From Prostheceraeus crozeri (taxonomy: Eukaryota > Platyhelminthes > Polycladida > Euryleptidae): a stretch of DNA of 64,000 nucleotides. The DNA is taken from assembly GCA_907163375.1 (NCBI GenBank), contig CAJQUW010014356.1, forward strand, positions 142,501 to 206,500, written 5' to 3'. Positions 24,852 to 37,585 of the stretch are shown here, piece after piece. Both the position numbers and the translations under genes were made by a program. Positions within the stretch are counted from its first letter, which is position 1. The number at the start of each line of letters is the position of its first letter. Under the pieces are notes generated by a model, which worked only from the letters and a program-made list of their open reading frames with translations, did no database searches and was not told the DNA's origin.

Positions 24852-24981
24852 TGAAATAAGTAAATACTGAGCAATCAGTTAATTGAAATTAGTAAATATT
24901 TAGCAATCAATTAATTGAAATTGGCATTCTAGAGCAATCAATTAATCGACATTAGTAAATACTGAGCAATCAGTTAATTGA
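24852..24981 (+). repeat. 32-bp minisatellite, about four units
   Basis: Imperfect tandem repeats built on AAATACTGAGCAATCAGTTA, with AATCAGTTAATTGA at the unit ends. It lies about 200 bp before the FkbM coding exon. Confidence 0.7.
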
Positions 24982-25165
24982 AATTCAGTTGATTTCTGAT
25001 AATTCCTGGTCTTTACTAAATGAGGACATGAAAATTCCCAGGGAGATTGAATTTACCAAAGCATTCGACTTGTGTGAAATGATTTGCTTATGCAGTGGCA
25101 GCTTTTTGGAGTGCCGTGCGTGACTTCTTGAAGTTGATCATGAGCAGTGAGATTTTACTATGATT

Positions 25166-25180
25166 CTTATTTCCTTTCAG
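25166..25180 (+). other. splice acceptor before the FkbM exon
   Basis: CTTATTTCCTTTCAG is a strong polypyrimidine-AG acceptor 13 bp before the first ATG. It implies an upstream 5'-UTR exon that I could not locate. Confidence 0.6.
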
Positions 25181-25193
25181 GTGATTGAATACA

Positions 25194-26210
25194 ATGATTG
25201 GATTGCGTCTGATTATCCGAAGAAATCCCATCAAAGTATTCATCTCAAGTTTCGTCCTTTTATTATGTGTCTATCATTGGTATCCAATGGCCAAGAGGAG
25301 TATTGAAGAACAAATCAAATGTTACAAATATTTCTACAATGCAATGCCAAGAATGACTAAAGAAATAGCAAGCCTGTACAGTCCCACAATTGTTAGTCGA
25401 AAGGAAATCTCAAAAGTTTGTATCTACAATCCCTCTGATAGTTTGAAAACATCTTCTGCAAACATGACGATTGGTACTTTACAGACTTTGGCGGGTTCTG
25501 TGAAAATTTACACGCACGGGTATGAAGACATTCAGGTTTCACGAATTATTTTACAATATCACACATGGGAAGCACACAATGGACGCATGGTTGAAGGATT
25601 TCTTCAAGCTGATCCAGATTTACACTTCATTGATATTGGCACAAATATTGGCGTTTTCGCATTAACTGCTGCGAAAAATAATCGTAAAGTTGTAGCTATT
25701 GACGCTAACAAAATGAATATTGATCTTTTATCTCGTAGCATAGTTGTGAACAACTTTTCGAACCTCGTAACAATAGTTTACAACGCTCTATCAAATGAGC
25801 GGGGTAAAGTTCTGATTCATATTCTAAAATCGAACATGGGTGGATCTAAAGTTGCTAAAATTAATGAAAATATCAAGAATTCTTTGTCAATTGACGCAGT
25901 ATTATTAGATGACCTAATTCCTTATATTCCTTTCAAGCGAGCTATGATGAAGATCGATGTTGAAGCATTTGAGCACTTTGTGATGGCAGGAGGGAGGCGA
26001 TTTTTTCTAGAAATTGATATTCCTTATGTTCTAATTGAGTGGGGCAGTCAAATGAAGTCGCTAGATGAAAAATACATCGGTCTTGCATTTCTACATAACT
26101 TTTTCAAAGAACACGGCTACTCTCCGTACAGCCCAACAAGCCTAGTGAGATTGGCGGACTATTTCTGCATGTGGCCTTTTGATGTACTTTTCATGCGAGA
26201 AAGATTATAA
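25194..26210 (+). CDS. FkbM-family methyltransferase, type II membrane protein
   Basis: 338-aa intact frame from the ATG at 25194 to TAA. Residues 1-14 are basic, 15-29 form one hydrophobic membrane segment (VFISSFVLLLCVYHW), and the rest should lie in the Golgi/ER lumen. Residues 145-157 (FIDIGTNIGVFAL) are the S-adenosylmethionine-binding motif I, VVAIDANKMNIDLL follows as motif II, and KIDVEAFE (253-260) is the FkbM signature. FkbM enzymes are O-methyltransferases acting on sugars or other small molecules, and in invertebrates many are multi-copy membrane-anchored genes with unknown substrates. The coding part sits in one exon after a splice acceptor. No stop or frameshift is seen, so this is the best functional host gene in the window. 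Confidence 0.85.
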   Translation: MIGLRLIIRRNPIKVFISSFVLLLCVYHWYPMAKRSIEEQIKCYKYFYNAMPRMTKEIASLYSPTIVSRKEISKVCIYNPSDSLKTSSANMTIGTLQTLAGSVKIYTHGYEDIQVSRIILQYHTWEAHNGRMVEGFLQADPDLHFIDIGTNIGVFALTAAKNNRKVVAIDANKMNIDLLSRSIVVNNFSNLVTIVYNALSNERGKVLIHILKSNMGGSKVAKINENIKNSLSIDAVLLDDLIPYIPFKRAMMKIDVEAFEHFVMAGGRRFFLEIDIPYVLIEWGSQMKSLDEKYIGLAFLHNFFKEHGYSPYSPTSLVRLADYFCMWPFDVLFMRERL

Positions 26211-26980
26211 TCAGTCACTGAAAGTTCAGATTTTGACAGAGCTATTAGTGCGAGAAAAGTGCGATTCAAAATAGTATTCAAGCTAAACAGAAGTAGACTT
26301 CAAATGATATACAACGTTGCAAAATATACATAGACATTTTAGAATTCTTCACAGTTATTAAGGCAGCCCTAATGAGGATTGACGAGCGTTCCCACAGGCA
26401 AAGTTAAAAGTTTCTATCAAAGCATTTAAATTGAAGCTATGATAAAACACGGGCGAACGAAAATTACATATTGTTGAATATGTCTATATTTAGTCAATGT
26501 AATTGAAAATTTAACATTTTATATGTCAATTTGTTGACACAGATTTTAGCAGTGAATGAATTAGAATCGTCTAACATTAGATATTTAACATTACCTTTTA
26601 TCAAATCTTGAATATATTTTTTTACGACCAAGTACATTTTGATTACAAAAAAGCATAACAGGATAAGGTAAGAGTAGGTACGAAAGTCAAAGAAAGAAAA
26701 GTAAGAGGTAAGTCGTCAACAAAATTCACTTGGGATTCCAGCCGCATCATCGAAGCCTAAGTCCGGTTCTCCATTTTCTGCGTGAACCTCTAATACAGCG
26801 GCTTGTTGCCCTTATTATCACATTACCTTTTTGACATCACCTTCAAATAAATATCGCCGATAAGCCATACTTCTATGACAAAGATCTATTTCATGGATAT
26901 CTTAGCTACATATCTCTGTAAATCTATGGCTTAATTAGTTGATGTGATTTGTTTTAAATATCATTTGTATAGCTAATCCC
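26211..26980. other. FkbM 3' flank, no gene recognised
   Basis: The first AATAAA after the stop is at about 26847, which could serve as a distant polyadenylation signal. Nothing else is seen. Confidence 0.3.
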
Positions 26981-27119
26981 GATGTCTATATTCAACAATA
27001 GCAATGTTAATATTTTCTATATTTTCATATATTTCAATATATTTCATATATTATATTTCAATAGCTCGTTCTATATTTTCAATGTCGTATAGACATCGTA
27101 TTAACATTGCTATATTGAA
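26981..27119. repeat. AT-rich inverted repeat cluster
   Basis: TTCAACAATAGCAATGTTAA at 26991 is mirrored at 27099-27119 with a few mismatches. The arms enclose ATATTTCAATATATTTC-type repeats. Confidence 0.45.
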
Positions 27120-27120
27120 G

Positions 27121-27191
27121 ATTACCTTTCAAATGACAGCTTGGTCGGTGCGTAGCGCCAGACGATTTAGGCTGATCATTTGAAAGGTAAT
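27121..27191. mobile_element. 71-bp hairpin, possible tiny MITE
   Basis: ATTACCTTTCAAATGACAGC (27121-27140) is the inverted complement of 27171-27191 with one bulged base. The loop contains a second small stem (GGTGC/GCGCC). It could be a foldback element or a hairpin RNA. Confidence 0.4.
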
Positions 27192-27424
27192 ATATGCATT
27201 GTTACTGAACTTAAAATCTATGACATAAAAAACCCAACATTTTGATTTGTAAAAGACTCAAATCTATGATAATTTCTACATAGCCCATGCAGCTCAGAGT
27301 AGTATGTCAAGCTTGAGATATACGAGTCCAAATTGTGAATCATAGGAATCACCTCAATGTCATTTTCACTGGGAATGCGAAGATGGATGGTGAAATGCTC
27401 CTACCTCAATGGTATTACATAGCA

Positions 27425-27920
27425 AATTACACGGCCTTAATCATGCAATTAAGGCCGTCTAATTTGGAATTGGAGGTATATAAACGACTTTCATAGAAAA
27501 ATGACATGTGAAATATCGGCGGACAGCCCTACTTAGTAACAATGTCTAACACAGATTGCGACACCGCTAAGTCACATATTAGGCTTAAATTTCATGTATG
27601 TCCTGGTTGGCGTACCAATAGCATGACATAATGCCATATAATTTCCTTTCCCAACAAAATGAATGTGTCAGAGATATGCTGTGTCATAATGTTAATATAT
27701 AACACGATGAATTCGATTCTCTGGAGCACGTGTTTTTCTCTCAAACCAACGAAAACAGGAGACGCATATTCAAATGCCGATCGCATGAGCATGGCCTTAT
27801 GTAGCTCTGAAGCTGGAAGTCTCTTCAATTATCTCACAAAACAAATTCTTGGTCCTGTTCGACAGAGATGTTGGTCAAGAATGAACGGACAACGAATTGT
27901 CAGGAGTGCTTTTTTCTGAG
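27425..27920 (-). mobile_element. LINE RT C-terminal fragment
   Basis: The minus frame 27828-27592 reads LPASELHKAMLMRSAFEYASPVFVGLREKH, the post-palm segment of a CR1/jockey-type LINE. A following stretch (27462-27530) is shared with 1613-1680, so both remnants belong to one family. An ACGGCCTTAA palindrome lies at about 27432-27459. The fragment contains stops and is dead. Confidence 0.6.
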
Positions 27921-28748
27921 CATTCAAAGGTAATGCGTTCTTTAATCGAATGCCCGACGATTTCTTCCGCTTCCGAAAGTATCATGATATTGACTCAATT
28001 CGCGTGTCCGGGAGAGGCACTTCTGACTTTTGATCTTAAGTCTTGATATGAGTGAAGCAGTAGTTGTCATATTCAGTGCTTACCCTACTACACCTAATTA
28101 CAAATTGGCACTTGTATCACTAAATGTAGCTGCTTCTAATTTTCTCATTATGATCAGAACGAAGTTTGTATTTTCTCAGAATACTGACATTCGAAATCAG
28201 AAAATCTCAGCATCATTCCATCAATGACAACTTTACACAATGCGGATTGGTGTGTCATGAGGCAATTTCATTGTAGCATTCTCAAACACTCTCTTGGTCG
28301 TTTAATATTTTTTATTACACACGTGTTGGGAAAATATGACGTTTTCATTTCACAATTTCCAAAAGGTCAACATTTTCATAAATTTGAAAAATATTTGACT
28401 TTTTGGCAAGTCGAAAAAACGCATACAAGTCAGTTAGGGTTTACGACAGAAACTTTGTGGAGACTGCGAAGCGTTAACGTCAGAACCTATAACTCGTAAA
28501 AAAGTGGAAAATGAAGAGAAAGGGACTCGAAATAGGGAGATGTGTAGCCCATGTCTGGTCTCCAATAATTGGAAGCGGAAGCGGTTGAGTAGAAGCGGAA
28601 GCAAATAAAAATCAAACGCTTCCGCAGCCATGATCTGAAGTGCGTCAGGAAGCCAGAAACTTCCCGAAAATGTCTTCGTAGCTAAATTAATTTTATATGG
28701 CCTAGCTGGCTTGTCGAATTCAATAAAAGTGGAACTTCCGAGACGAAT
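27921..28748. other. no gene recognised
   Basis: A GAAGCGGAAGC motif repeats at 28567-28600. No transposon ends or coding similarity are seen. Confidence 0.3.
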
Positions 28749-28783
28749 TAGGGTAAACTCGGCTAATTTGGACATTTTTACTA

Positions 28784-29505
28784 CAGGGATGCGGAGTCGG
28801 AGTCCCGGAGTCCTATCATTTTTGCTGGAGTCGGAGTCCTATCAAATGATGGGACTCCGGCCTATAGACCCGGAATATAATACAAACAAATTATTTATCC
28901 TCGTGCATGGCTGTCACTGTCTTGATGTCAACTTTCTCCGTCATGCAAAAGTACAGAGACACTGCTGCATGCAAAGCTTGAGGGAATGAACCGTGATAGT
29001 GAGAATTGTCTTTTCACACGGTGATTTAGTAGAGAAGACAAACCTTTCTAGCCTCGATCACACCTACACGCACCAAAGGTCATATCAGAGACAAATATGA
29101 AATACTAGTCTATTTGAGAACATTGTCTCTTACCCTCACGTTAATCTTGTGTGATGGCTCCTCCAAAGCGCATATTAAAATGTAAAGTGTACTCATATTT
29201 TTTGGAGAAGGATGGGGATTTTCCTGCCTGGTAGAGACTGGAGTTAAACCGTGTGAAGCACATATCAACAAGAAGGGAGGAGCTGAGTATGCATTCAAGT
29301 GAAAGCGACATTTGATTAACATTCATCGATAATGATTGATAATTGATACAGCAATGATTACTAAAAATAATTAGCCTGTAATGATCAAGTAAGCCTATAA
29401 TGATATATGATGTAGGTTTACCAGTTTTTTCAAAAAACTAGGCTATGTATATACTTGCCACCCGGAGTCGGAGTCCTATCAAAATGATAGGACTCCACAT
29501 CTCTG
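28784..29505 (+). mobile_element. hAT non-autonomous element with BED fragment, copy 2
   Basis: 722 bp, same family as 11955-12694, with an exact 8-bp duplication TTTTACTA (28776-28783 and 29506-29513). It is inserted 33 bp inside the left end of the pogo-like element. The BED-like peptide is still readable around 29140-29320 but in more than one frame. Confidence 0.9.
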
Positions 29506-30183
29506 TTTTACTAACACCTATCTAATACATGCAATGCTATTCGTCTAATTTGAACACCACATCAGTCTAATTTGGATACCTACTCGACTAAATTGGACAC
29601 CTTATGCTAGCACCTATTTAATACATAGAATGCTCCTCGGATAATTTGGACAGTACAATTTCAAACTTACTTTCTTTTACTTAAGAATGATTTACCTACT
29701 AATGAATATTACGACTAGAATATTTCAGTAGGCTAAAGGTGCTGCAATTTGATGATTTTTTGCATAACGGCTAACGCTCATCAGAAAATAATTTTAGAGG
29801 TAAAAACTAGAATCATATAATGTATATATATTGTATAGATTAGGGCCCTGAAACTGAACTAGATGGCCTTTATATGCGTCACACTTAATGTACCGGTACG
29901 TAGATTATATAGTCCATTGATCCAGAAAAAAATTTCAAAGCAAGATTGTGATCTGAATATATTCATATATGTTCATAAAAAACACTATTATCAAATACAA
30001 ATGTATGTTTGCAAATATTAATCATATAAACCATATCAAATACCGTGCACTTAGGCTATATGCATTTTCATGAATGTCAATCAATTCTGAACAGATATAC
30101 ACTCCTCACTATACAATTATAAATGAATAAACTCCGAACGTGAATTACTAACATTTCAACAAGATAACATTTCCATCACTTTT

Positions 30184-31384
30184 TTAGCGCAAACTGCACA
30201 GAAAAAGTTCCAACAGTACATTTGCCACAATCTTTGTGCTCTCATCGTTTACAACACATGCATTGAAGCCATTCAACCCCAGTCGCATCGTCTTTATAGC
30301 GAACCCCAAAGATTGGCATATGTTTTCATCAACTACCGAAGAAGAGGATTTGCGAATAGGCCTACATTCAACAGGTGCTTTTGATTTTGCTCTAGGTGCA
30401 TTGTGACCGATTGATGACTCTCGCATCCTACAAAATGCATCCAACGCAGCCTTTCTATTCGAATGCAAAGGCGGACCTAAACTCTCCAAAAGACACCTCC
30501 TCAGGCATATCTAGAGTGTCTAATTGAAGAGAAGTAGAGGGTGCAGAGGCAGACCATCAGCTGTCGTAGTGATGCCATCTTCTTCTGGAAGAGTACATGG
30601 AGATGCTTTACTTCCCACATTTTGCAGAGCACATGTATAAACAGACAAAAACACATTGTTTTCATCACTTTTGGGAGAAGTTGATTCCTCATTACCTTCA
30701 ATCTGGCTGGAGCCAAGAAGTTCTTTGGAAATAAAAAACTATGTTTTGATAATGTGTCAAATGATAGCGGAAATACTCCAGTCCTCCGGAAGCCTGACAC
30801 AGCATTTTCTTTTTTGCACGCAGTTTTACAGGCTCCCGAGAACAACATACGGAAAGAAGTCTTCTTCGAAATTACTATACCGGGGTTTTTATCAATAAAT
30901 GATCGGCATCTTTCTTGCCATGATCGCTTCAAGGGGCCAAAAACACTAACATCAAGGGATGGTTGAAGACAAAGTCAAGGCAAACTAATCAACTCGACAT
31001 TGTCTTTTGAGGCTTCCTGAAAGAGTTCCCTTTTCTGTCTACTCACCATCGATTCACACAAACGTCCTTCTTGTGCATTTGTCAATGGAGTTAGTCGGCC
31101 AATCGTAGACATGGCGTTGAAATCGCCTTTGAGCCAAAGTGGACGCAACGATGGTCCTCGGAATTTAATGTCTTTTCGCGATAGCACCTAAGCGAATTCT
31201 GTTCAATCCTCCAAGGAATAAATGGCGCTCGGGTTCTGTAGCGCATGTACATAGACCTACCTGTAGAGTCGTGGATACCTACGCGTTCATGTACAATAGA
31301 ACTATAGGTTCCATAAGCGCTAATTATTCTTGAGGTACTGGAATTGAGGTCCATAGTAGAATGGTCGTCATCGTGCACAAACAC
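30184..31384 (-). pseudogene. pogo-type transposase remnant
   Basis: Reading right to left, 31384-30975 shows LTNAQEGRLCESMVSRQKR, like the helix-turn-helix region of pogo/Tigger transposases. It then passes through DNVELISLP and LDVSVFGPLKRSWQE to SGFRRTGVFPLSFDTL (30932-30501), the conserved C-terminal end of the DDE domain. The central catalytic part between these is missing and there are several frame changes. The protein would have cut and pasted the element, but this copy is non-functional. Confidence 0.6.
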
Positions 31385-34026
31385 TATTGCACTTTGGAAA
31401 GTTTATTTAGGCTTACAATTATTAATTACAAAATATTAATATAATAATTAATTATTACAAAATTATCAAAGTTATCTGCCTCTTATTTGTCATTTATATT
31501 GTAATGAGCATTTCATGTAAAATTCCAGATTAACACAAAAAAGTAAGCTCTGTCCAAATTGCATGTAAGCATGCGACTATGCCTATAGCCTCGAAAAGGT
31601 GGATATAGCCACAAGCAATCATTTCAAAGAACTGTACACAAACCCCATCGAAAACTTCGTAATAATTTTTTCTAAACGTATCTTAGCGCATTTCTATGCA
31701 GACATGGGCCTATAGACCTTAAACCCTGTGGGAACGCATCTTGCTAATATCAACAGATTATCTGGCGAGGTAGCGATTTGGTGGATAATTTTTTTAAAGG
31801 TTCATTTTCGTGTAAAAACTATCTCCGCATGTGAAAATGGTCATCATTTATCCAAAAACATGTGTAAAATTAAAAAACGACAGGTGGCGAAAAAGTTGCT
31901 ATAATTAGCTGGTAGATATTTGTTTACTAATGCGAGCTGATTTTTCGCCAACCGGCGAAATCGTGGATATTGTAGCAACTAATTAGTGGTAAGTAGTAAT
32001 GTTCGTATATTACCTTCACATGAAAATATATTGTATACTCAGTCTGATCTGATAAAAAGGGATCTTTTTTTTAATTCACGAAGGCTTAAACTAAAAAAAG
32101 TATTTGTCTTCCATAAATGTCGCAGTAAATACTATGATATTGTTCAAATATTTGTCATTGTTGTAAATTATTGAATGTCAAGAGATGTTATGAAAATTGA
32201 TATATGCGGATTCTCTATATAATTCTTATCATTATCAAAGAATGATAGTCTGCACTTATTTCTTAGATAGATTAGCCATATGTGAGGGATAGTGAGGAGG
32301 TGAGGGAGGGAATAGAGCCTCGACTGTAGAGGCGGATTACTAAAGAAAACAAGAGAGAAAGTCAAAAGTAAAAGGTGACATATAGAGCGCGAATTGTCGC
32401 CGGCGAACTTCGCCAGCGAATATCCCGCAAATATGACTGAACTTTAGCATGATATTCTGCAGCTGACATTCGCCAGTTTTTCGCAAGATTCGTTCCCACA
32501 GGGAAGCAGTACTTATCAATAGCGTCTTCTTTTCTCGAACATTTGGAGGCTTCGAACTCCCTATTCTCATCTCTATCACGGTCCACTGCTGATAATGCTG
32601 ATCGCGTTTAGAGACTATCGACATAATGGGTATACCCATCTAGATTATGTCTGAGATTATGCAATCAAGTTATCAGTCTTTGACCTACTATCTGAATTTA
32701 ATGAGTCCTATGTACATGTACAAGCGGAGGGTTCACTCCTGTGAATCATGTTATGCTTAGTGCATGGGTATCTATAGATCACTGCCTTAGGCCATGCCTA
32801 TGTCTTTCAATTTTGTAGCCAAGAGATAGGGCCTGCCCATTAATTGTACAGTAAATAGACTGTGCACAAACCTTACTTAAATATTAGAGTATAATGAAGA
32901 CACTATACCGTACTTATGATCTTAAGTTATAAACAGCTGCACGTACCTACAGCAATCTAAAACCTTCTTCAATGGTTCGACTCAAATAGAGAGTCTTCTT
33001 TGTTGATATAGGCCTAGGACCACAATAATATAACCTTTTGTTAATCAATAGGCCTTTGTATCATTCGTGTTTGCCAGAGTTATAGTATAGATCGACTTCA
33101 TACGATTTTAATTGCTCACAGGCTATAACAAACTTATCATTGCAGCCAGTGTCCAAATTAGCCTAAAAGTGTCATTACCCTATAAATAAAAGTGATAACC
33201 CTAAACATGGTGTCCAAGTTTTCAGCGTCCTTAATTTAATAATATCTGGACATAGATTCTCATTTAAATAACCTACAAGCTCAAAACGTAATATTGATTT
33301 CCATAGCTAAGTCAGCATATAAAATTCACCGCTTGTGGTACTCACTTTCACTTTCCGCGCATCCGTTGAAAATAAGGATTCGGCTGCACTTTGCTTACGT
33401 GATTTTCTCATACATGCGAACTTGAGGGGTTCTTCTATTCTTTCCCCCCACATTTCTGTTGTTGACAGCCGGAAGTGTTGCATCGTCAAAGATCTTCTCT
33501 TGCTCCTATCTCTTCTCACTAACGTCGCATAGCTTTAAGTGTGTAAAACTCCTCTTATCTGACTTGTAGAACATTTACATCCTCAGAATTACTACTCATA
33601 ATTTGTCTGTATACAGCAATCACACGAAGTTCATGATCACAGCTGTACCTTGTATTCTAAATGAGTATCCAAGGGACCAATCCTTCATCCCAGGGTTCAA
33701 GTAAGACTTCTCAGACGTGCTGTAGTGTCACTCAGTGACAGATGAAGTCTACTCTAAACCCAATGTGACCAACTTTGGCGAAATTTGATGATTTTGGAAA
33801 ACTTGAAAAATGTGGGGTGGAAGAATAGAAGTAGAAGAACCATCTTGCCTTGTGTTGCTATTGACAACGTATTCGATAAAGTGACTCACATTGACCTTAA
33901 TCTAATCTGCGGTGAGGATCCCGGTATCTATTCTCATCATACATGATTGATTAAGACTTCCAATTCCTGCAGAAATTAAGAAGTGTCCAAATTAGCCGAG
34001 TGTCCACGTTAGCCGAGTTTACCCTA

Positions 34027-35340
34027 ATTGATTTGAATGATGTATTTGAATGATAGGCCTACAAGGACATCAACCGTTTCATAATCCATATGGTCATCTT
34101 CCAAGGCATCTAAATCCTAAAATTGCCGCCATTCTGGCAGAATAGGGGGAGAATTTGAGTAGTAATGAAAATTCCAGAAATATATTAGAATTCTCTAGCG
34201 TATAAGAAAGCTAGAAAACATAGATATGTCTAGCTTATGGTTTGTAAAAGAACAGTTATATATGTTTAAAAAAGTCCATCAAAAAGTATCAACTAACCCT
34301 GTAGGGCAAGTTTGTTGATACACTCGATAAGGTTAGTTGACACAAGTTTTACTAAATTAATATATCATAATTGTTCCATATTATGCCTATATAAATACGA
34401 AATTGATGCTATATAGCACCAATTTAAAAATTTACTATAGAGCTCATAGACCAAACGTTAGATTTTGTCAATTATGCAGCATTTTGATGCTGTGGATTAA
34501 ATACCATTGGCCCATTGTTATGATGCCTGTCATTTAAGGATCACGATGATGTGGTAGCAAAATAGTAGAGTAGAGTAGCTCTATCGTGAATGACAATATG
34601 AGGCAAGCATGACGATGAGCTTGAGCTTGCGCATTGTACATTATGGCATATTTTGCTGATGACTAATATTTATGATTACTGATTTCTTTCCTGTGTCAGT
34701 TAGGCCTGCATGTACATGCACATGTCTTCCGTATCTGTCTTTGGGGAGGCCAGCTATACCTCTCATGGAAGCAGATGTCTCATCAAGCACACTTGAATTT
34801 AATTCTTTATTGATTCTTTATCATCACATTATTTAAAAAATGTCAACAATCTCGTCGGCAGAACTTTGATGAGTTTTATACGTTGAATGCTGTGTAGGCC
34901 TATCAGACCTATCACTACTCTGCCTTATAAAGCAATCACGCTGAACGATTCATGCTACTAAGATAAACACTGACCAAAACCTAATATCAAACCAAAAGCA
35001 ATCGAAAACTTCTCCTGAACCAACCCTAAAAAAATAATGACCCAAACCTCATTTTCATTAATTTTTGCATAAACCGCATGATAGGATGATAGGAATTCGA
35101 AGTCGATGTGGCCTAAAAGGATCCCACCTATATCTATAGTCATAGCTATCATCATTCATGGATATCCATGCTTGATAAACCTACAACTTTCAAGCTTCAG
35201 AAAATATTACTGTCAAAAATCTCATACAGTCTATGGTACGACAACTTTCGTAAAAGACTTAAAAAGTCAATAAAAAGCCGTTTCAAACGGCTGCGTTGTA
35301 TAAAGGCGTGTTTATTCAAATATCTTGCACTTTCTTTTTA
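34027..35340. other. no gene recognised
   Basis: AT-rich, with no convincing coding frame or paired termini. Confidence 0.35.
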
Positions 35341-36051
35341 CAGGGATGCGGAGTCGGAGTCCCGGAGTCCTATCATTTTTTCTGGAGTCGGAGTCCTGGA
35401 CTCCGGCCTATAACTAGACGCGAAATATAATGCAAACAAATTATTTGTGCTCGTGCATAGTTGTCACTGTCTTGATGTCAAACTTTCTCCGTCAAAGAAA
35501 AGCACAGAGACACTGCTGCACGCAAAGCTTGTAATAGTTGAGGGAATGAACCGTGATAGTGAAAAGAGGATTGTCTTTTCACACGGTGATTTAGTAGAGA
35601 AGACAAGCCTTCATAGCCTCGATCACACCTACACGCACCAAAGGTCACATCAGAGACAAAAATGAAATAGTAGTTCATTTGAGAACATTACCTCCTACCC
35701 TCACGTTAATCGTGTGTGATGGCTTCTCTAAAGCGCGTATTAAAATCGAAAGTGTACTCATATTTTTTGGAGAAGGATGGGGATTTTCCTGCTTGGTAGA
35801 GACTGGAGTTAAACCGTGTGAAGCACATATCAAGAAGATGGGAGGAGCCGAGTCGCATGCATCCAACTTAAAGCAAAATTTGATAAACTTTCATCGGAAA
35901 TGATTGATGATTGATACAGCAATGACCACTAAAGATATGTTCAGGTATAAGTCTGTACAGATGTCAGGTACAAATCAACCTCCGCGAGTCGGAGTCCTAT
36001 CAACGCCTGCGAGTCGGAGTCTTATCAAAAGGATAGGACTCCGCATCCCTG
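35341..36051 (+). mobile_element. hAT non-autonomous element with BED fragment, copy 3
   Basis: 711 bp, starts CAGGGATGCGGAGTCGG and ends GGACTCCGCATCCCTG (perfect terminal inverted repeat). The expected 8-bp duplication is not exact (TCTTTTTA versus TTTTATAT), so one flank has changed. It contains the same BED-like segment (about 35720-35903) as copies 1 and 2, frameshifted. Confidence 0.8.
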
Positions 36052-37577
36052 TTTTATATTTAACGCATTCCAACCTTCATCTAACAAGCTCAATGCAGTC
36101 AATCGAACGCTTCGTATGTATTCAACATTTTCCTTTTAGGAGAATTGAAAGAGAATCATAAAACTTCCTACAAAAGGGAAGCATCTACATACTACTAGTA
36201 AAGCTGATACTACGTATCTCATCTATCTCAATCTCAGAATAGTATAAATTTACAATTTATGAACGGGGATGTACATTGACAGACCTTCCGATACCGGGCA
36301 TTTAGCCTGGGACAGTGTCACATCTTGTAGACCAACACGATTTATAACTGAAATATGTATATCCAAAGAAATAGTACAACAATTTAACTTCCTCTTTCTG
36401 GGCCCGAGGACCGACCCGGTGTAACTGTCCAAAGTTTATTTGACGTTGATGCTTCAACTATTTTAAAAACTTAAAAGTAAAGTGGTTCTCATGGAAAAAT
36501 GTCTGATATCTAAAGTTAATGAACAATCTAAAGTTATACACCCAAAATCTTTGGCCTGGTGTGAAGTATATAGTTATCATAGAGTAGGCATGTTAGAGAG
36601 GCAACTCCGCATTTATCAAGTCCCCAATGTGTATACACTTTCGAATTTATTAAATGAACTAAAGGGAGATATAGTTGGTAATTGTTACCAAATGTGAGGT
36701 ATGCAAATTTTTGCCAGTTTTGAAGAAATTTCCACGTAGGTAATTGAGCAATCATGATTGTAATGGAAAAAGGAATGATGGTATTTTACAGATTGTCAGT
36801 GTCATGAGAACTTTGGAGATTTAATGTCTGTTAAATTAGCAATTCGATGGGTTCCTATTACTTTCATGATGAACCTCAAGAGAATCTTCTTAAGCGTGAG
36901 AGCGTGATCATATCACAGGCAACCTGCCACTGACAAAGCAAAATAACAGAATCAAAGAAAATGATTTCAATGAACTTTTAAAGATGTGCATGGGTCCACA
37001 TCACTATTCAGATTCAAGAAATGAAACATGAATTTAGTGAATCATAAAATCATGCCGGTGAAAATTGAATGAAAAACATGAAATTTCAGCCAAGAAAGCA
37101 CGAATAGCATCGCGACTTTTTCATGAAGACTTCCATTATAATACAATTCATGAAATTCCCTTGATAATCAGCTTAATTTCCGCTTAGTTAGGATGCTTAT
37201 TAGCAAATATTCATTCCTTTTGAAATCCAACTTGTTTCATACTACTTACATAGGAGAGTCATCTCGGTAGTATATAAATTGGCAAAATTTTGACTTTTTC
37301 AAAACTGATCAAATAATGTTTTGGACCACAGGAACGTAATCTCCGCAAGAAACTGAATCTTTTCATATAAAATTTTTCACTGTATACAGATACTTTTTGA
37401 GTCGACAATCTACCCCCTACTCTATGGTATGTTACTCTCACCAGCAGTCCAAAGTTACTCCCCCTTTATCATGCCTTCTTGCTGTTTTGCGGTGTTTCCA
37501 ATTCAAATTAGTGTTACTTCATCAATCTAAGCTTTCCGAGTTTGAATCTGCAATCAGATTCCAGAAAGTAGAAGTTG
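36052..37577. other. no gene recognised
   Basis: Only short chance frames. No structure noted. Confidence 0.35.
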
Positions 37578-37585
37578 TGTTTGAT

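Larger units (their letters stand above)
28749..34026 (-). mobile_element. pogo/Tigger-like DNA transposon, 5.3 kb, decayed
   Basis: GGGTAAACTCGGCTAA at 28751 is repeated inverted at 34009-34024, and both ends abut TA, the target of the Tc1/mariner/pogo superfamily. Subterminal copies of TCTAATTTGGACA-like motifs lie inside both ends (29540-29660 and 33150-34000). It encloses a broken pogo-type transposase gene at 30184-31384 and was later hit by a hAT (28784-29505). About 1.8 kb (31500-33300) holds no recognised gene. Confidence 0.75.

Noticed and set aside
24852-24981. Considered as a CRISPR array
   Set aside because: Eukaryotic context. The units abut without unique spacers, so it is an ordinary minisatellite.
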